Below are positions 1-7,718 of a stretch of 44,995 nucleotides of DNA, piece by piece. The stretch is from Methylotenera sp. Lineage in GTDB: Bacteria; Pseudomonadota; Gammaproteobacteria; Burkholderiales; Methylophilaceae. Location of the stretch: assembly GCA_028688575.1 (NCBI GenBank), contig JAQTXW010000015.1, positions 1 through 44,995 of the forward strand, written 5' to 3'. Each line of letters opens with the position of its first letter. Positions within the stretch are counted from its first letter, which is position 1. A program made the position numbers and the translations under genes. The notes beneath the pieces were generated by a model. That model was not told where the DNA came from and did not search any database. It saw only the letters and a program-made list of their open reading frames with translations.

Positions 1-387
1 GAAAACACGCCTGATTTGGAACCTTCAACCACAAAATCAGTCACACACAAAGTTAAAAAAGGCGATGCTTTACAAGCTATCGCCAATCGTTACGGTGTCA
101 CTACCAAGCAGATTATGGCAAGCAATGGTTTAAAAAGTAGTCGATTAAAAACAGGGCAATTACTCACCATTTATGTCGAAAATCCTGTAAAAATCGCTGG
201 AAAATCTACTAGGGCTATTAAAAAGACAGAAAAAAAAACCTATATCGTAAAACTTGGTGACACCTTACACAGTATTGCGGAGAAATTCGACGTGGCCGTA
301 GCAGACCTTAAGCGCTGGAATAACAAATCAGACAACCATATAACCCCAGGTACTAAACTGATCATCATGCCATCAGACGCTGCATAA
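1..387 (+). CDS. mltD: LysM-repeat protein, C-terminal part (probable lytic murein transglycosylase MltD), 5' truncated by window
   Basis: The reading frame is open from the first base, so the N-terminus lies outside the window. The visible 128 residues hold two LysM peptidoglycan-binding repeats, at about residues 15-58 (VKKGDALQAIANRYGV, then an asparagine-glycine and a GQLLTI-type end) and 78-123 (YIVKLGDTLHSIAEKFDV ... PGTKLIIM), joined by a Lys-rich linker. Two C-terminal LysM repeats ending shortly before the stop are typical of MltD, a membrane-bound lytic transglycosylase that cleaves the MurNAc-GlcNAc bond in the periplasm. The catalytic SLT domain is not in the window, so LysM is seen and MltD is inferred. 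Other LysM proteins (NlpD-like, amidases) remain possible. The TTG at base 16 is not a believable start. Confidence 0.65.
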   Translation, partial: ENTPDLEPSTTKSVTHKVKKGDALQAIANRYGVTTKQIMASNGLKSSRLKTGQLLTIYVENPVKIAGKSTRAIKKTEKKTYIVKLGDTLHSIAEKFDVAVADLKRWNNKSDNHITPGTKLIIMPSDAA

Positions 388-407
388 TCATTGTTTATTT
401 GAATTCA

Positions 408-2054
408 ATGTCTTTACTCCCTCGCACTAAACTCTTTATTTTTTTGTTATTACTGGCAGGATGCAACGCGCCCTCCAAGCCAACGACCGCGGTTAATTAT
501 GACTTAAATTTTGCCTCCACTTCAGGCGGCACTCTAATCAATGCCATGACAGGTGAACCTAGCGGTTTAATTTCCATGATTGCTAGCGAATCAGCCTCTT
601 CAGCCATCAGTAGTAATATTTTTAATACCTTACTCAAGTACGATAAAAACCTCGAACTCGAAGGCGACTTAGTAGAAAGCTGGCAAATTTCGGCAGACCA
701 AAAAACCGTTCGATTCAAACTTAAACCCAACTTAAAGTGGGCAGATAATCACTCCCTGACCAGTGCTGATGTTTTATTTACCTGGCAAGCTGTCATTGAT
801 GAAAAAACTGCAAGCCCTTATGCCTCAGACTTTCAACTGGTCAAAAAAGCTGAAGCGCCAGATGCTTTGAGCTTTGTTGTAACCTATGACCAGGCTTATG
901 CGCCAGCGCTGGACAGCTGGGCCGGCTTGCAAATACTACCCAAACACATGCTGGAAAATCAAGACTTGCATACCACCGCCTTTGCTCGCAAGCCAATTGG
1001 TAGCAATTTTTATCAGTTAGACAAATGGGCTCACGGCGAGCATCTCAAGCTCTCAAAAAACCCAAACTCAGCACTAGGCCAGGCCAAGATAGACCACTTA
1101 ATTACACGTATTATTCCAGACAACTCAGCACAGTTTCTGGAACTCATGGCCGACAACATAGATCTGATGGGACTGGATCCAATCAAATTTTCACGCATTA
1201 TTCCGGCACGCCCCGAATTACAAAAAAAACTCGCCCTCTATAAAGAATTAGGCAATAGCTATACCTACATGGGTTTTAATCTTAAACATAAGCCATTTGA
1301 TGATGTGCGTGTGCGCCATGCAATTAACTATGCCATTGATAAACAGGAGATTATTGATGGGGTTTATCTAGGTTTGGGGATTAACATCGCCTCACCTTAC
1401 AAGCCAGGCACGCGCTGGAGCAATCCAGATTTAACCCCCTACCCCTATAACCCAGATAAAGCACGCGCGCTTTTAAAAGAGGCGGGGTTTACTGACAGCA
1501 ATGGTGATGGCATTTTAGAGCGTGATGGCAAAGCATTCAGCTTTGAAATCATCACCAACCAGAATAAAGAACGTGAAAAATCTGCAGTGCTGATCCAACG
1601 CCGTTTAAAAGAAGTTGGCATCGACGTTAGAATACGCGCCATAGAATGGGCAAGCTTTATCAGCCGCTTTATCAAAACTGGAGATTTTGACGTAGTGATA
1701 TTAGGCTGGGGATTGGGACTTGACCCCGACCAATATAATATCTGGCACTCAAGCCAGCAGGCACCAGGCCAATTTAATTTCATTGGCTATAATAATCCGA
1801 AAGTCGATCAACTGCTAGAACAAGGTAGATTGGAGCTTGACGCTGACAAGCGGCAAGAAATTTATCACGCATTTGCCAAGACCTTATTAGAAGATAGCCC
1901 AATCATTTATTTATCGGCGGGTTACGGGCTCACTGCAATCCATAAACGCGTCAAGGGCATCGACAACCCTGCCCCCCCTGCAGGCATAGGTCACAATGCT
2001 GAGGAATGGTACATTCCTCAGCCGTTACGCAGAAATGAAATCTCTCATCACTAA
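408..2054 (+). CDS. Extracellular solute-binding lipoprotein, family 5 (peptide/oligopeptide ABC importer)
   Basis: A 548-residue SBP_bac_5 protein of the DppA/OppA type, which captures peptides or similar solutes in the periplasm for an ABC importer. I place the start at the ATG at 408, which gives a short signal peptide ending in the lipobox L-A-G-C with Cys19 as the lipidation site. A TTG nine bases upstream is possible but less likely. Family signatures are visible: the early LVESWQISADQKTVRFKLKP stretch, GWGLGLDPDQYNIWHSSQ near residue 430, and the YNNPKVDQLLEQGR region. The gene is followed after 2 bp by two permease genes, so the three form one transcription unit. No ATPase gene follows. 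The substrate cannot be told from sequence alone; dipeptides, oligopeptides and murein peptides are all known for the family. Confidence 0.85.
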   Translation: MSLLPRTKLFIFLLLLAGCNAPSKPTTAVNYDLNFASTSGGTLINAMTGEPSGLISMIASESASSAISSNIFNTLLKYDKNLELEGDLVESWQISADQKTVRFKLKPNLKWADNHSLTSADVLFTWQAVIDEKTASPYASDFQLVKKAEAPDALSFVVTYDQAYAPALDSWAGLQILPKHMLENQDLHTTAFARKPIGSNFYQLDKWAHGEHLKLSKNPNSALGQAKIDHLITRIIPDNSAQFLELMADNIDLMGLDPIKFSRIIPARPELQKKLALYKELGNSYTYMGFNLKHKPFDDVRVRHAINYAIDKQEIIDGVYLGLGINIASPYKPGTRWSNPDLTPYPYNPDKARALLKEAGFTDSNGDGILERDGKAFSFEIITNQNKEREKSAVLIQRRLKEVGIDVRIRAIEWASFISRFIKTGDFDVVILGWGLGLDPDQYNIWHSSQQAPGQFNFIGYNNPKVDQLLEQGRLELDADKRQEIYHAFAKTLLEDSPIIYLSAGYGLTAIHKRVKGIDNPAPPAGIGHNAEEWYIPQPLRRNEISHH

Positions 2055-2056
2055 TC

Positions 2057-3076
2057 ATGCTTAAATATCTCATTAAACGAGTACTATGGATGATTCCGAT
2101 GCTTATCGGCATCAGTCTGATTTCATTTTTCATCATGCATCTTGCGCCAGGCGACATCACCAATAACGAGTCTGCTTTCAACCCCAAAGCCAGTGAAGAG
2201 TCGCGGCAAAAACTGCGTGAAATGTACAATTTAGATAAGCCAGTCATTGTGCAGTATGGGCTTTGGCTCAAGCGCATGGCCACACTAGACTTTGGCAAAT
2301 CGTTTGCCAGCCACCAAAAACCTGTATTTTGGCAAACAACCGACAAAGACGGCAACGTCAGCAAGGGCATGATACAGCAGGCACTTCCCATCACGCTGAT
2401 GATCAACCTGCTAGGCCTCACCATTACACTCGTACTGGCAATTCCACTGGGTATTATCGCCGCACGGAAATACCAGGGCTGGCAGGACAGAAGCATCACC
2501 CTTTTCAATTTCATCGGCTTTTCTATCCCTGGTTTCTGGTTATCTCTGCTTCTCATGTACTGGTTAGGCGTTGTCAATAATTGGTTTCCAATTTCAGGGT
2601 TGCACAGCCTGAATTACGACTCACTCGATACTTGGGACAAAATCAAAGATTCGTTCAGTCATTTATTTCTACCCGTTGTAATCCCCTCCATCACAGGCTT
2701 GGCTGGTATCACATTATTCGTTAAAAATGGCATGCTCGAAGTATTGCAGCAAGATTACATCACCACTGCCCGCGCCAAGGGATTAAACGAACATAAAGTG
2801 GTCTATCGTCATGCCTTGCGCAATGCCTTATTACCGCTTATTACCATTATTGGCCTGTCAATTCCAGGACTGATTGGCGGCTCAGTTATTGCAGAAACGA
2901 TTTTCGCCATTCCTGGCATGGGCAAACTGTTTTATGATGCAGTACTCATGCGGGATTTTCCTGTGGTGATGGGGATACTTACCATAGGCTCGGCGCTAAC
3001 GCTTATTGGCAATTTACTGGCCGATGTTGCCTATGCCTGGGCAGACCCACGCGTTCGCAGAGGGGTTGCAAGATGA
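2057..3076 (+). CDS. ABC transporter permease, DppB/OppB family
   Basis: A 339-residue inner-membrane permease. The first helix (about residues 9-30) follows a short basic N-terminus, and a long periplasmic segment precedes the BPD_transp_1 domain. The EAA-loop that docks the ATPase is visible at about residues 234-262 (TTARAKGLNEHKVVYRHALR, then NALLPL). The C-terminus ends with the Asp-Pro-Arg-Val-Arg arrangement common to DppB-type proteins. The ATG is 2 bp after the stop of the binding-protein gene, and the 3' end overlaps the next permease by 4 bp (ATGA). It forms the transmembrane pore with the following gene product. DppB, OppB and YejB cannot be separated by sequence inspection, so no symbol is given. 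Confidence 0.88.
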   Translation: MLKYLIKRVLWMIPMLIGISLISFFIMHLAPGDITNNESAFNPKASEESRQKLREMYNLDKPVIVQYGLWLKRMATLDFGKSFASHQKPVFWQTTDKDGNVSKGMIQQALPITLMINLLGLTITLVLAIPLGIIAARKYQGWQDRSITLFNFIGFSIPGFWLSLLLMYWLGVVNNWFPISGLHSLNYDSLDTWDKIKDSFSHLFLPVVIPSITGLAGITLFVKNGMLEVLQQDYITTARAKGLNEHKVVYRHALRNALLPLITIIGLSIPGLIGGSVIAETIFAIPGMGKLFYDAVLMRDFPVVMGILTIGSALTLIGNLLADVAYAWADPRVRRGVAR

Positions 3077-3909
3077 ATTTAGGCACACTTAAAAAATCCC
3101 TATCCAACCCGCTGGCATTCGCGGGATTTAACATCATCATCATCATCTTCCTGCTATCCATGCTGGCACCGTTGATTGCCCCCTATGACCCAAACTTTAT
3201 TAATGTGAAGGCTATCCTCCTCCCCCCCTCCGCAGCACACTGGATGGGCACAGATGGCTTAGGACGCGATGTACTGAGCCGCATGCTACACGGCGGCAGA
3301 ATATCCTTATTAGTCGGTCTGGTAGCCGTCGGCATCTCCACAGCGATTGGCATTATATTAGGTTCGCTTGCAGGGTTTTATCGCGGATGGGTAGACACTG
3401 TCATCATGCGCCTTGTGGACATCATGCTCTCCATCCCCAGCTTCTTCCTCATATTAGCGGTCATCGCATTTCTCACGCCATCCATTATCAACATTATGAT
3501 AGTTATCGGCCTCACCTCCTGGATGGGCGTAACACGCCTGGTACGCGCAGAGTTCCTGAGCTTGAGTGAAAGGGAGTTTGTCACCGCCTCACGCACGCTG
3601 GGTGCTAAAAATTCTCGCCTGATTTTCACACACTTGCTGCCTAATAGCCTCACGCCGATTATTGTCAGCGCAGTGCTTGGCGTAGCAGGTGCTGTACTGC
3701 TGGAATCAGGGTTAAGCTTTTTAGGATTAGGCGTACAAGCCCCTCAGGCATCCTGGGGTAACATTCTGACGGATGGCAAAGAGTATATTCAATTTGCCTG
3801 GTGGTTATCGTTGTTTCCAGGTTTGGCCATTTTAATGACCGTGTTGGGGTATAATTTGCTAGGGGAAGGTTTACGAGATGCGTTAGACCCTCGTAGTCAA
3901 CACAAATAA
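3073..3909 (+). CDS. ABC transporter permease, DppC/OppC family
   Basis: A 278-residue partner permease with an N-terminal helix (residues about 15-40) and a BPD_transp_1 domain. The DppC hallmark [18 protein letters not shown] sits near residue 58 and the EAA-loop at about 169-198 ([20 protein letters not shown], then NSLTP). The C-terminal [12 protein letters not shown] motif is typical of the family. Translation is coupled to the upstream permease by an ATGA overlap. The next gene downstream is fabI, 20 bp away, so the ATPase subunits (DppD/DppF type) are not encoded here and must come from elsewhere if the importer is complete. Confidence 0.88.
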   Translation: MNLGTLKKSLSNPLAFAGFNIIIIIFLLSMLAPLIAPYDPNFINVKAILLPPSAAHWMGTDGLGRDVLSRMLHGGRISLLVGLVAVGISTAIGIILGSLAGFYRGWVDTVIMRLVDIMLSIPSFFLILAVIAFLTPSIINIMIVIGLTSWMGVTRLVRAEFLSLSEREFVTASRTLGAKNSRLIFTHLLPNSLTPIIVSAVLGVAGAVLLESGLSFLGLGVQAPQASWGNILTDGKEYIQFAWWLSLFPGLAILMTVLGYNLLGEGLRDALDPRSQHK

Positions 3910-3929
3910 TATACAAGACAGGATTTACT

Positions 3930-4715
3930 ATGGGATTTTTAGCGGGTAAAAAAGTACTGATTGCGGGCTTGCTAAGCAACCGCTCGATTGCCTACGGCAT
4001 TGCAGCCGCGATGAAACGTGAAGGCGCAGAGCTTGCATTCACCTATCAAATCGACAAACATCAAGATCGCGTTGCTAAATTAGCCGCTGATTTTGACTCT
4101 AAAATCGTCCTGCCATGCGATGTCGCTGAAGACGCGCAGATTGACGCATTATTTCCAGCGCTTGCAAAACACTGGGATGGCCTGGACTCACTGGTGCACT
4201 CGGTGGCATTCGTGCCCAAGGTCGCACTCGATGGAGATTACCTGGATAACATCAACCGCGAATACTTCCGTATCGCGCACGACATCAGCTCATACAGCTT
4301 TTCTGCACTTGCCAAAGCCGCTTACCCAATGATGGAAGGCCGCAACGGCAGCTTACTCACGCTAAGTTACCTAGGCGCAGAACGCACCATGCCAAACTAC
4401 AACGTCATGGGTGTTGCTAAAGCCAGTTTAGAGGCCAATGTGCGTTATCTGGCACAAAGCCTGGGGCCTCGTGGTATTCGTGTGAATGCGGTATCTGCTG
4501 GCCCAATTAAAACCCTTGCCGCATCAGGTATTGCTGACTTTGACAAAATGATCGGCTTTAACGAAAAACACGCTGCACTGCGTCGTAATGTGACGATTGA
4601 AGAAGTCGGCAATGCCGCTGCTTTTCTTTGCAGTGATTTAGCCTCTGGTATTACAGGTGAAATTACCTACGTAGACGGCGGCATGAACATCACTGCCGCT
4701 GGCGTGATTGATTAA
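3930..4715 (+). CDS. fabI: Enoyl-[acyl-carrier-protein] reductase [NADH], FabI
   Basis: Catalyses the last reduction of each cycle of type II fatty acid synthesis, turning trans-2-enoyl-ACP into acyl-ACP with NADH in the cytosol. At 261 residues it matches FabI (about 262). The N-terminal Rossmann segment ([19 protein letters not shown]) has the divergent FabI nucleotide motif rather than the classic SDR TGxxxGxG. The catalytic pair is Tyr157 and Lys164, spaced Y-x6-K as in FabI and not Y-x3-K. It lies 20 bp behind the ABC permease and is followed by a strong bidirectional terminator, so it is the last gene of this plus-strand run. It would be the target of triclosan-type inhibitors. Confidence 0.96.
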   Translation: MGFLAGKKVLIAGLLSNRSIAYGIAAAMKREGAELAFTYQIDKHQDRVAKLAADFDSKIVLPCDVAEDAQIDALFPALAKHWDGLDSLVHSVAFVPKVALDGDYLDNINREYFRIAHDISSYSFSALAKAAYPMMEGRNGSLLTLSYLGAERTMPNYNVMGVAKASLEANVRYLAQSLGPRGIRVNAVSAGPIKTLAASGIADFDKMIGFNEKHAALRRNVTIEEVGNAAAFLCSDLASGITGEITYVDGGMNITAAGVID

Positions 4716-4777
4716 GCCTATAGAGAAAAATGATATTTTTTAAGGTTGAAACGGCGTAGATTTTATCCGTTTCAAAA

Positions 4778-4815
4778 ATGAAAAAGGCGCTAAAAAGCGC
4801 CTTTTTCATTTTTTT
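4778..4815. terminator. Bidirectional intrinsic terminator between fabI and ppiD
   Basis: A perfect 14-bp inverted repeat (4778-4791 with 4796-4809) encloses the loop AAAA. The GC core is GGCGC/GCGCC with A/T tracts on both flanks, followed by T4810-4815 on the plus strand and an A-rich stretch that becomes U-rich on the minus strand. It sits between two convergent genes, where one hairpin can end both transcripts. Confidence 0.9.
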
Positions 4816-4854
4816 CGCTACCCAAGCAGCGAACGCTACTAAAGGACAAACGAC

Positions 4855-6753
4855 TTAATTCACCGCATTACTCAAGATTAGTTGCTGATTAATCTTGATT
4901 TTCGCTTTATCTCGCAGAGATTGCTTGTAAGCCGCAATATACTCATCAGCCAGAACTTTATCCAGTTCAGATTTCGCAGCGTCAATTGTTTCCTTATCTG
5001 ACAACCCAGAAGTATCCACCTCTATGACTTTTACCAGCAGGTAACCCTGCTTAGAGTCAGCCAGTCCGGAATAGGCGGGCAATTGATTTACATTGGTTTT
5101 GAAAATTTGCGTCATGGCAAGTTGCGTAAGCCCCTGCGCATTTTTGCGGTCAACCGTCACCTCAGGAATCCACTCAATGCCTTTCACTGTTTCACCTGCT
5201 TGCAGGCTTGCCAATGCAGCCTCACCCTTATTAATCGCCAACTTAGACGCAGCCTCAAGTCTTAATAAATCCTCAATCCCCGCTTTAACCTCATCAAAAG
5301 ATTTAGGTACGGATGGCTTATGATCCACCACGCGCGCTGCCGCTAGATTGTTGGGCGAAACTTCTACCGCTTCAGTATTTCTACGTTCACCAATTGATTC
5401 TGCAGAAAAAATCAGTTCTGCAATTTTTTCATTCTTAAAGAATTTTGACACTTCCTCGCGTGTGACCCAGTCAGATGATTGTACCTGGCCAGCAAAGGCT
5501 TTTGCCGCAGGCTGCAGGCTATCTGATTGCTCATACACCATATTACTGAAGTTTTCAGATTTTTCGATAAACTCCGCCTGTGCTTTTTGGAACATCAAAT
5601 CCCCTTTAATCTGGGGCTTAAGCGTCTCAAAATCAGCCGCCGTGCCTGCAATCTCCGTCACTTTAATGATATGGTAACCAAACTCAGACTCAACCACGCC
5701 ACTTACTTGGTTTTCTTTGAGTGAAAATGCCGCATCCTCAAATGGTTTTACCATGGCACCTCGCCCAAACAAGCCTAAGTCACCACCTTTAGCAGCAGAA
5801 CCAGGATCTTGCGAATTTTTAATCGCCAGCTCTTCAAATGCATTCGGATTTTTCTTGATAGCCGCCAACAATGACTCAGCTTTTTGTTTGGCTTCAGCCT
5901 TTTGCTCAGATGTCGCATTCACACCAAAACCAATCAGAATATGGCTTGCACGTCTTTGCTCGTCACCTTGAAACTTAGACGCATTTTCGTCATAAAACTT
6001 TTTAATTTCATCATCATCCACTTTAATACTAGGAATCAAACTACTTGCTGACAATAATAAAAATTCGATTTTAACTTGCTCAGGACTACGTAATTTATCC
6101 TTATGCGTTTCGTAATAAGCTTTCACCTCTGCAGGGTCAACCTTAACCTGAGAGATAAAGTCTTTCGTTTTTATTTCCGAAACCGTCACCAATCGTTTTT
6201 GGTTCAGCAGTTTGACAATACTTTCTGCTCGTGCGTCAGCAATAAAACCAAGTTTTGCCACGCCATCCTGTGCCTGCTGCGCCAGTAACTCAGAACGAAT
6301 ACCCGCTTCAAACTTCTTAGGTGTTAATCCATTTTGCTGCAAAAGCTGATCATACAACTCCTGAGAAAACTTGCCCCCATTCTGAAATGTCGGCATACCA
6401 GTAATGTAAGTAGCAAGCTGTGTGTTATTGATAGCGTAGTTGGCACGTTTCAGCTCATCATCCAGCAATTGCTGATTGATCAACTGATTGAGCACCATCA
6501 GTTTCACTTCAGGACTGTCTAATTGCTCCTGATCAACCTTGCCTTCAGATTGCATTCTGTTACGCAAATTCTGCATTGCATTTGAATAAGCCTGAATTGA
6601 AACCTCATTGCCATTTACTTTAGCAACTGCAGCGTTGTTTCCAGCCTGACTTAAATATGAATCAATCCCAAATAAAGCAAACGGAATTGTGATTAAAGCC
6701 AAAATAGCCTTGCCAACCCAACCTTTGGCAACAGAACGGATACTCTCTAACAT
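4855..6753 (-). CDS. ppiD: Peptidyl-prolyl cis-trans isomerase D (periplasmic chaperone, SurA-N plus PPIC domains)
   Basis: A 632-residue inner-membrane-anchored periplasmic foldase that helps proteins leaving the Sec translocon (E. coli PpiD is 623 residues). A single membrane anchor is seen at residues 13-33 (GWVGKAILALITIPFALFGI). A SurA-like chaperone segment follows (about 36-200, beginning with the VAKVNGNEVS motif), then one parvulin (PPIC) domain at about 267-368 with ASHILIGFG and the GGDLGLFGRGAMVKPFEDAA core. The C-terminal third is another chaperone-like segment. The gene order lon-hupB-tRNAs-ppiD resembles the enterobacterial lon-hupB-ppiD order. Whether its parvulin domain is catalytically active cannot be read from sequence; the E. 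coli one is reported to be weak. Confidence 0.94.
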   Translation of the reverse strand: MLESIRSVAKGWVGKAILALITIPFALFGIDSYLSQAGNNAAVAKVNGNEVSIQAYSNAMQNLRNRMQSEGKVDQEQLDSPEVKLMVLNQLINQQLLDDELKRANYAINNTQLATYITGMPTFQNGGKFSQELYDQLLQQNGLTPKKFEAGIRSELLAQQAQDGVAKLGFIADARAESIVKLLNQKRLVTVSEIKTKDFISQVKVDPAEVKAYYETHKDKLRSPEQVKIEFLLLSASSLIPSIKVDDDEIKKFYDENASKFQGDEQRRASHILIGFGVNATSEQKAEAKQKAESLLAAIKKNPNAFEELAIKNSQDPGSAAKGGDLGLFGRGAMVKPFEDAAFSLKENQVSGVVESEFGYHIIKVTEIAGTAADFETLKPQIKGDLMFQKAQAEFIEKSENFSNMVYEQSDSLQPAAKAFAGQVQSSDWVTREEVSKFFKNEKIAELIFSAESIGERRNTEAVEVSPNNLAAARVVDHKPSVPKSFDEVKAGIEDLLRLEAASKLAINKGEAALASLQAGETVKGIEWIPEVTVDRKNAQGLTQLAMTQIFKTNVNQLPAYSGLADSKQGYLLVKVIEVDTSGLSDKETIDAAKSELDKVLADEYIAAYKQSLRDKAKIKINQQLILSNAVN

Positions 6754-6835
6754 AAAACTCTCTTCTTAAATTCTTACTGACCAGAAAAAGCAAACCCATG
6801 CCATGCAACGACCAGTTGCAACTAGCCCTTAAATA

Positions 6836-6852
6836 TATCACAAGTTGTGATA
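6836..6852. promoter_or_regulatory. 17-bp palindrome upstream of ppiD, possible operator
   Basis: A perfect odd-length palindrome with half-sites TATCACAA and TTGTGATA around a central G. It lies about 85 bp upstream of the ppiD start and overlaps an AT-rich TATATT element that could serve as a minus-strand -10 box. It is followed only by AT-rich sequence and no T tract, so a protein-binding site is more likely than a terminator. The binding protein is unknown. Confidence 0.35.
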
Positions 6853-6936
6853 ATGGGCGCATAAAATCAGTGAACGTAATATCTAGTAACAGCCATAGTA
6901 CAAACCGAATCCAACACCTAATACTGATCGCAATAA

Positions 6937-6964
6937 AAAAAGCGAGTCCTAAGACTCGCTTTTT
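6937..6964 (-). terminator. Intrinsic terminator of the tRNA-Val/tRNA-Asp transcript
   Basis: The inverted repeat AGCGAGTC/GACTCGCT has a 4-nt loop and is extended by A:T pairs. It lies 5 bp downstream of the tRNA-Asp 3' end on the minus strand and is followed there by a run of T residues (plus-strand A6935-6940). Confidence 0.85.
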
Positions 6965-6969
6965 AAATT

Positions 6970-7046
6970 TGGCGGAGTGGACGGGACTCGAACCCGCGAC
7001 CCCCGGCGTGACAGGCCGGTATTCTAACCAACTGAACTACCACTCC
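6970..7046 (-). tRNA. tRNA-Asp (anticodon GTC)
   Basis: On the minus strand the 77-nt sequence folds as a tRNA. The acceptor stem is GGAGTGG/CCACTCC with discriminator G and an encoded CCA end. The anticodon stem CCGGC/GCCGG holds the loop CTGTCAC, so the anticodon is GTC. The T arm contains GGTTCGAGTCC. It forms a tandem pair with tRNA-Val upstream and shares its terminator. Confidence 0.97.
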
Positions 7047-7224
7047 AACTTACAAACAGCTCAAACAACCATGTATTCACTCAAAACAATACATTTAAAA
7101 CTTTAGTTCCCAGTGACTGGCGCGTCAAGGGAGCTGGCTAACGCCACAAAATTAAAGAGCGCCTGTATTACAAGCACTCTTTTGTGACAGGTGTTAGATG
7201 TAACTAAAACTACCGCTGGATTTT

Positions 7225-7300
7225 TGGTGGGTGCTAACGGGGTCGAACCGCTGACATTCGCCTTGTAAGGGCGACGCTCTACCAACTGAGCTAAGCACCC
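7225..7300 (-). tRNA. tRNA-Val (anticodon TAC)
   Basis: On the minus strand the 76-nt sequence begins GGGTGCTTAGCTCAG. It has a 7-bp acceptor stem closing with AGCACCC, discriminator A and encoded CCA. The anticodon stem TCGCC/GGCGA encloses CTTACAA, giving anticodon TAC. It lies 19 bp after the hupB stop codon and is probably processed from a hupB-tRNA-tRNA transcript or has its own promoter in the short gap. Confidence 0.97.
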
Positions 7301-7319
7301 TGCTATCCAGCAAAGATCG

Positions 7320-7592
7320 CTAGTTTACAGCATCTTTAAGCGCTTTACCAGCCCTAAATTTAGGAGAGTTTGCAGCCTTAATTTTAATGGTCTCACCAGT
7401 ACGTGGGTTGCGACCATTACGTGCTTCACGTTTGCCCACGTAAAAAGTACCGAAACCAATCAATGTTACCAAATCACCTTTTTTAATTGCTTTTGTAATC
7501 GCTGCTGTGGTTGCATCGAGTGCACGACCAGCGGCAGCTTTTGAAATACCTGCAGCACTTGCAACTTCGTCAATCAGTTCTGATTTATTCAC
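7320..7592 (-). CDS. hupB: DNA-binding protein HU (beta type)
   Basis: A 90-residue histone-like protein that bends and compacts DNA as a dimer. The full HU pattern is visible: N-terminal [20 protein letters not shown], the conserved [20 protein letters not shown] core leading into the beta-arm with the RNPRTGE tip, and the [14 protein letters not shown]-terminus. The size is exactly that of HU. It lies between lon and two tRNA genes, the usual betaproteobacterial arrangement. A weak hairpin in the 126-bp gap after lon has no clear T tract, so read-through from lon is possible. Confidence 0.97.
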   Translation of the reverse strand: MNKSELIDEVASAAGISKAAAGRALDATTAAITKAIKKGDLVTLIGFGTFYVGKREARNGRNPRTGETIKIKAANSPKFRAGKALKDAVN

Positions 7593-7718
7593 GTGTAATC
7601 CCCTCTCAAGGTATTGTTAAATAATACGGATGTATGACTAGGTAAATCCCGTAACAGATTTATATCAAGCCTATAAAGGCTGTGTCAAGCGTTTATACGT
7701 AATATCACACACTTATTT

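Noticed and set aside
1951-2577. 208-codon open frame on the minus strand opposite the first ABC permease
   Set aside because: It crosses the junction of two well-supported genes and matches nothing recognisable.
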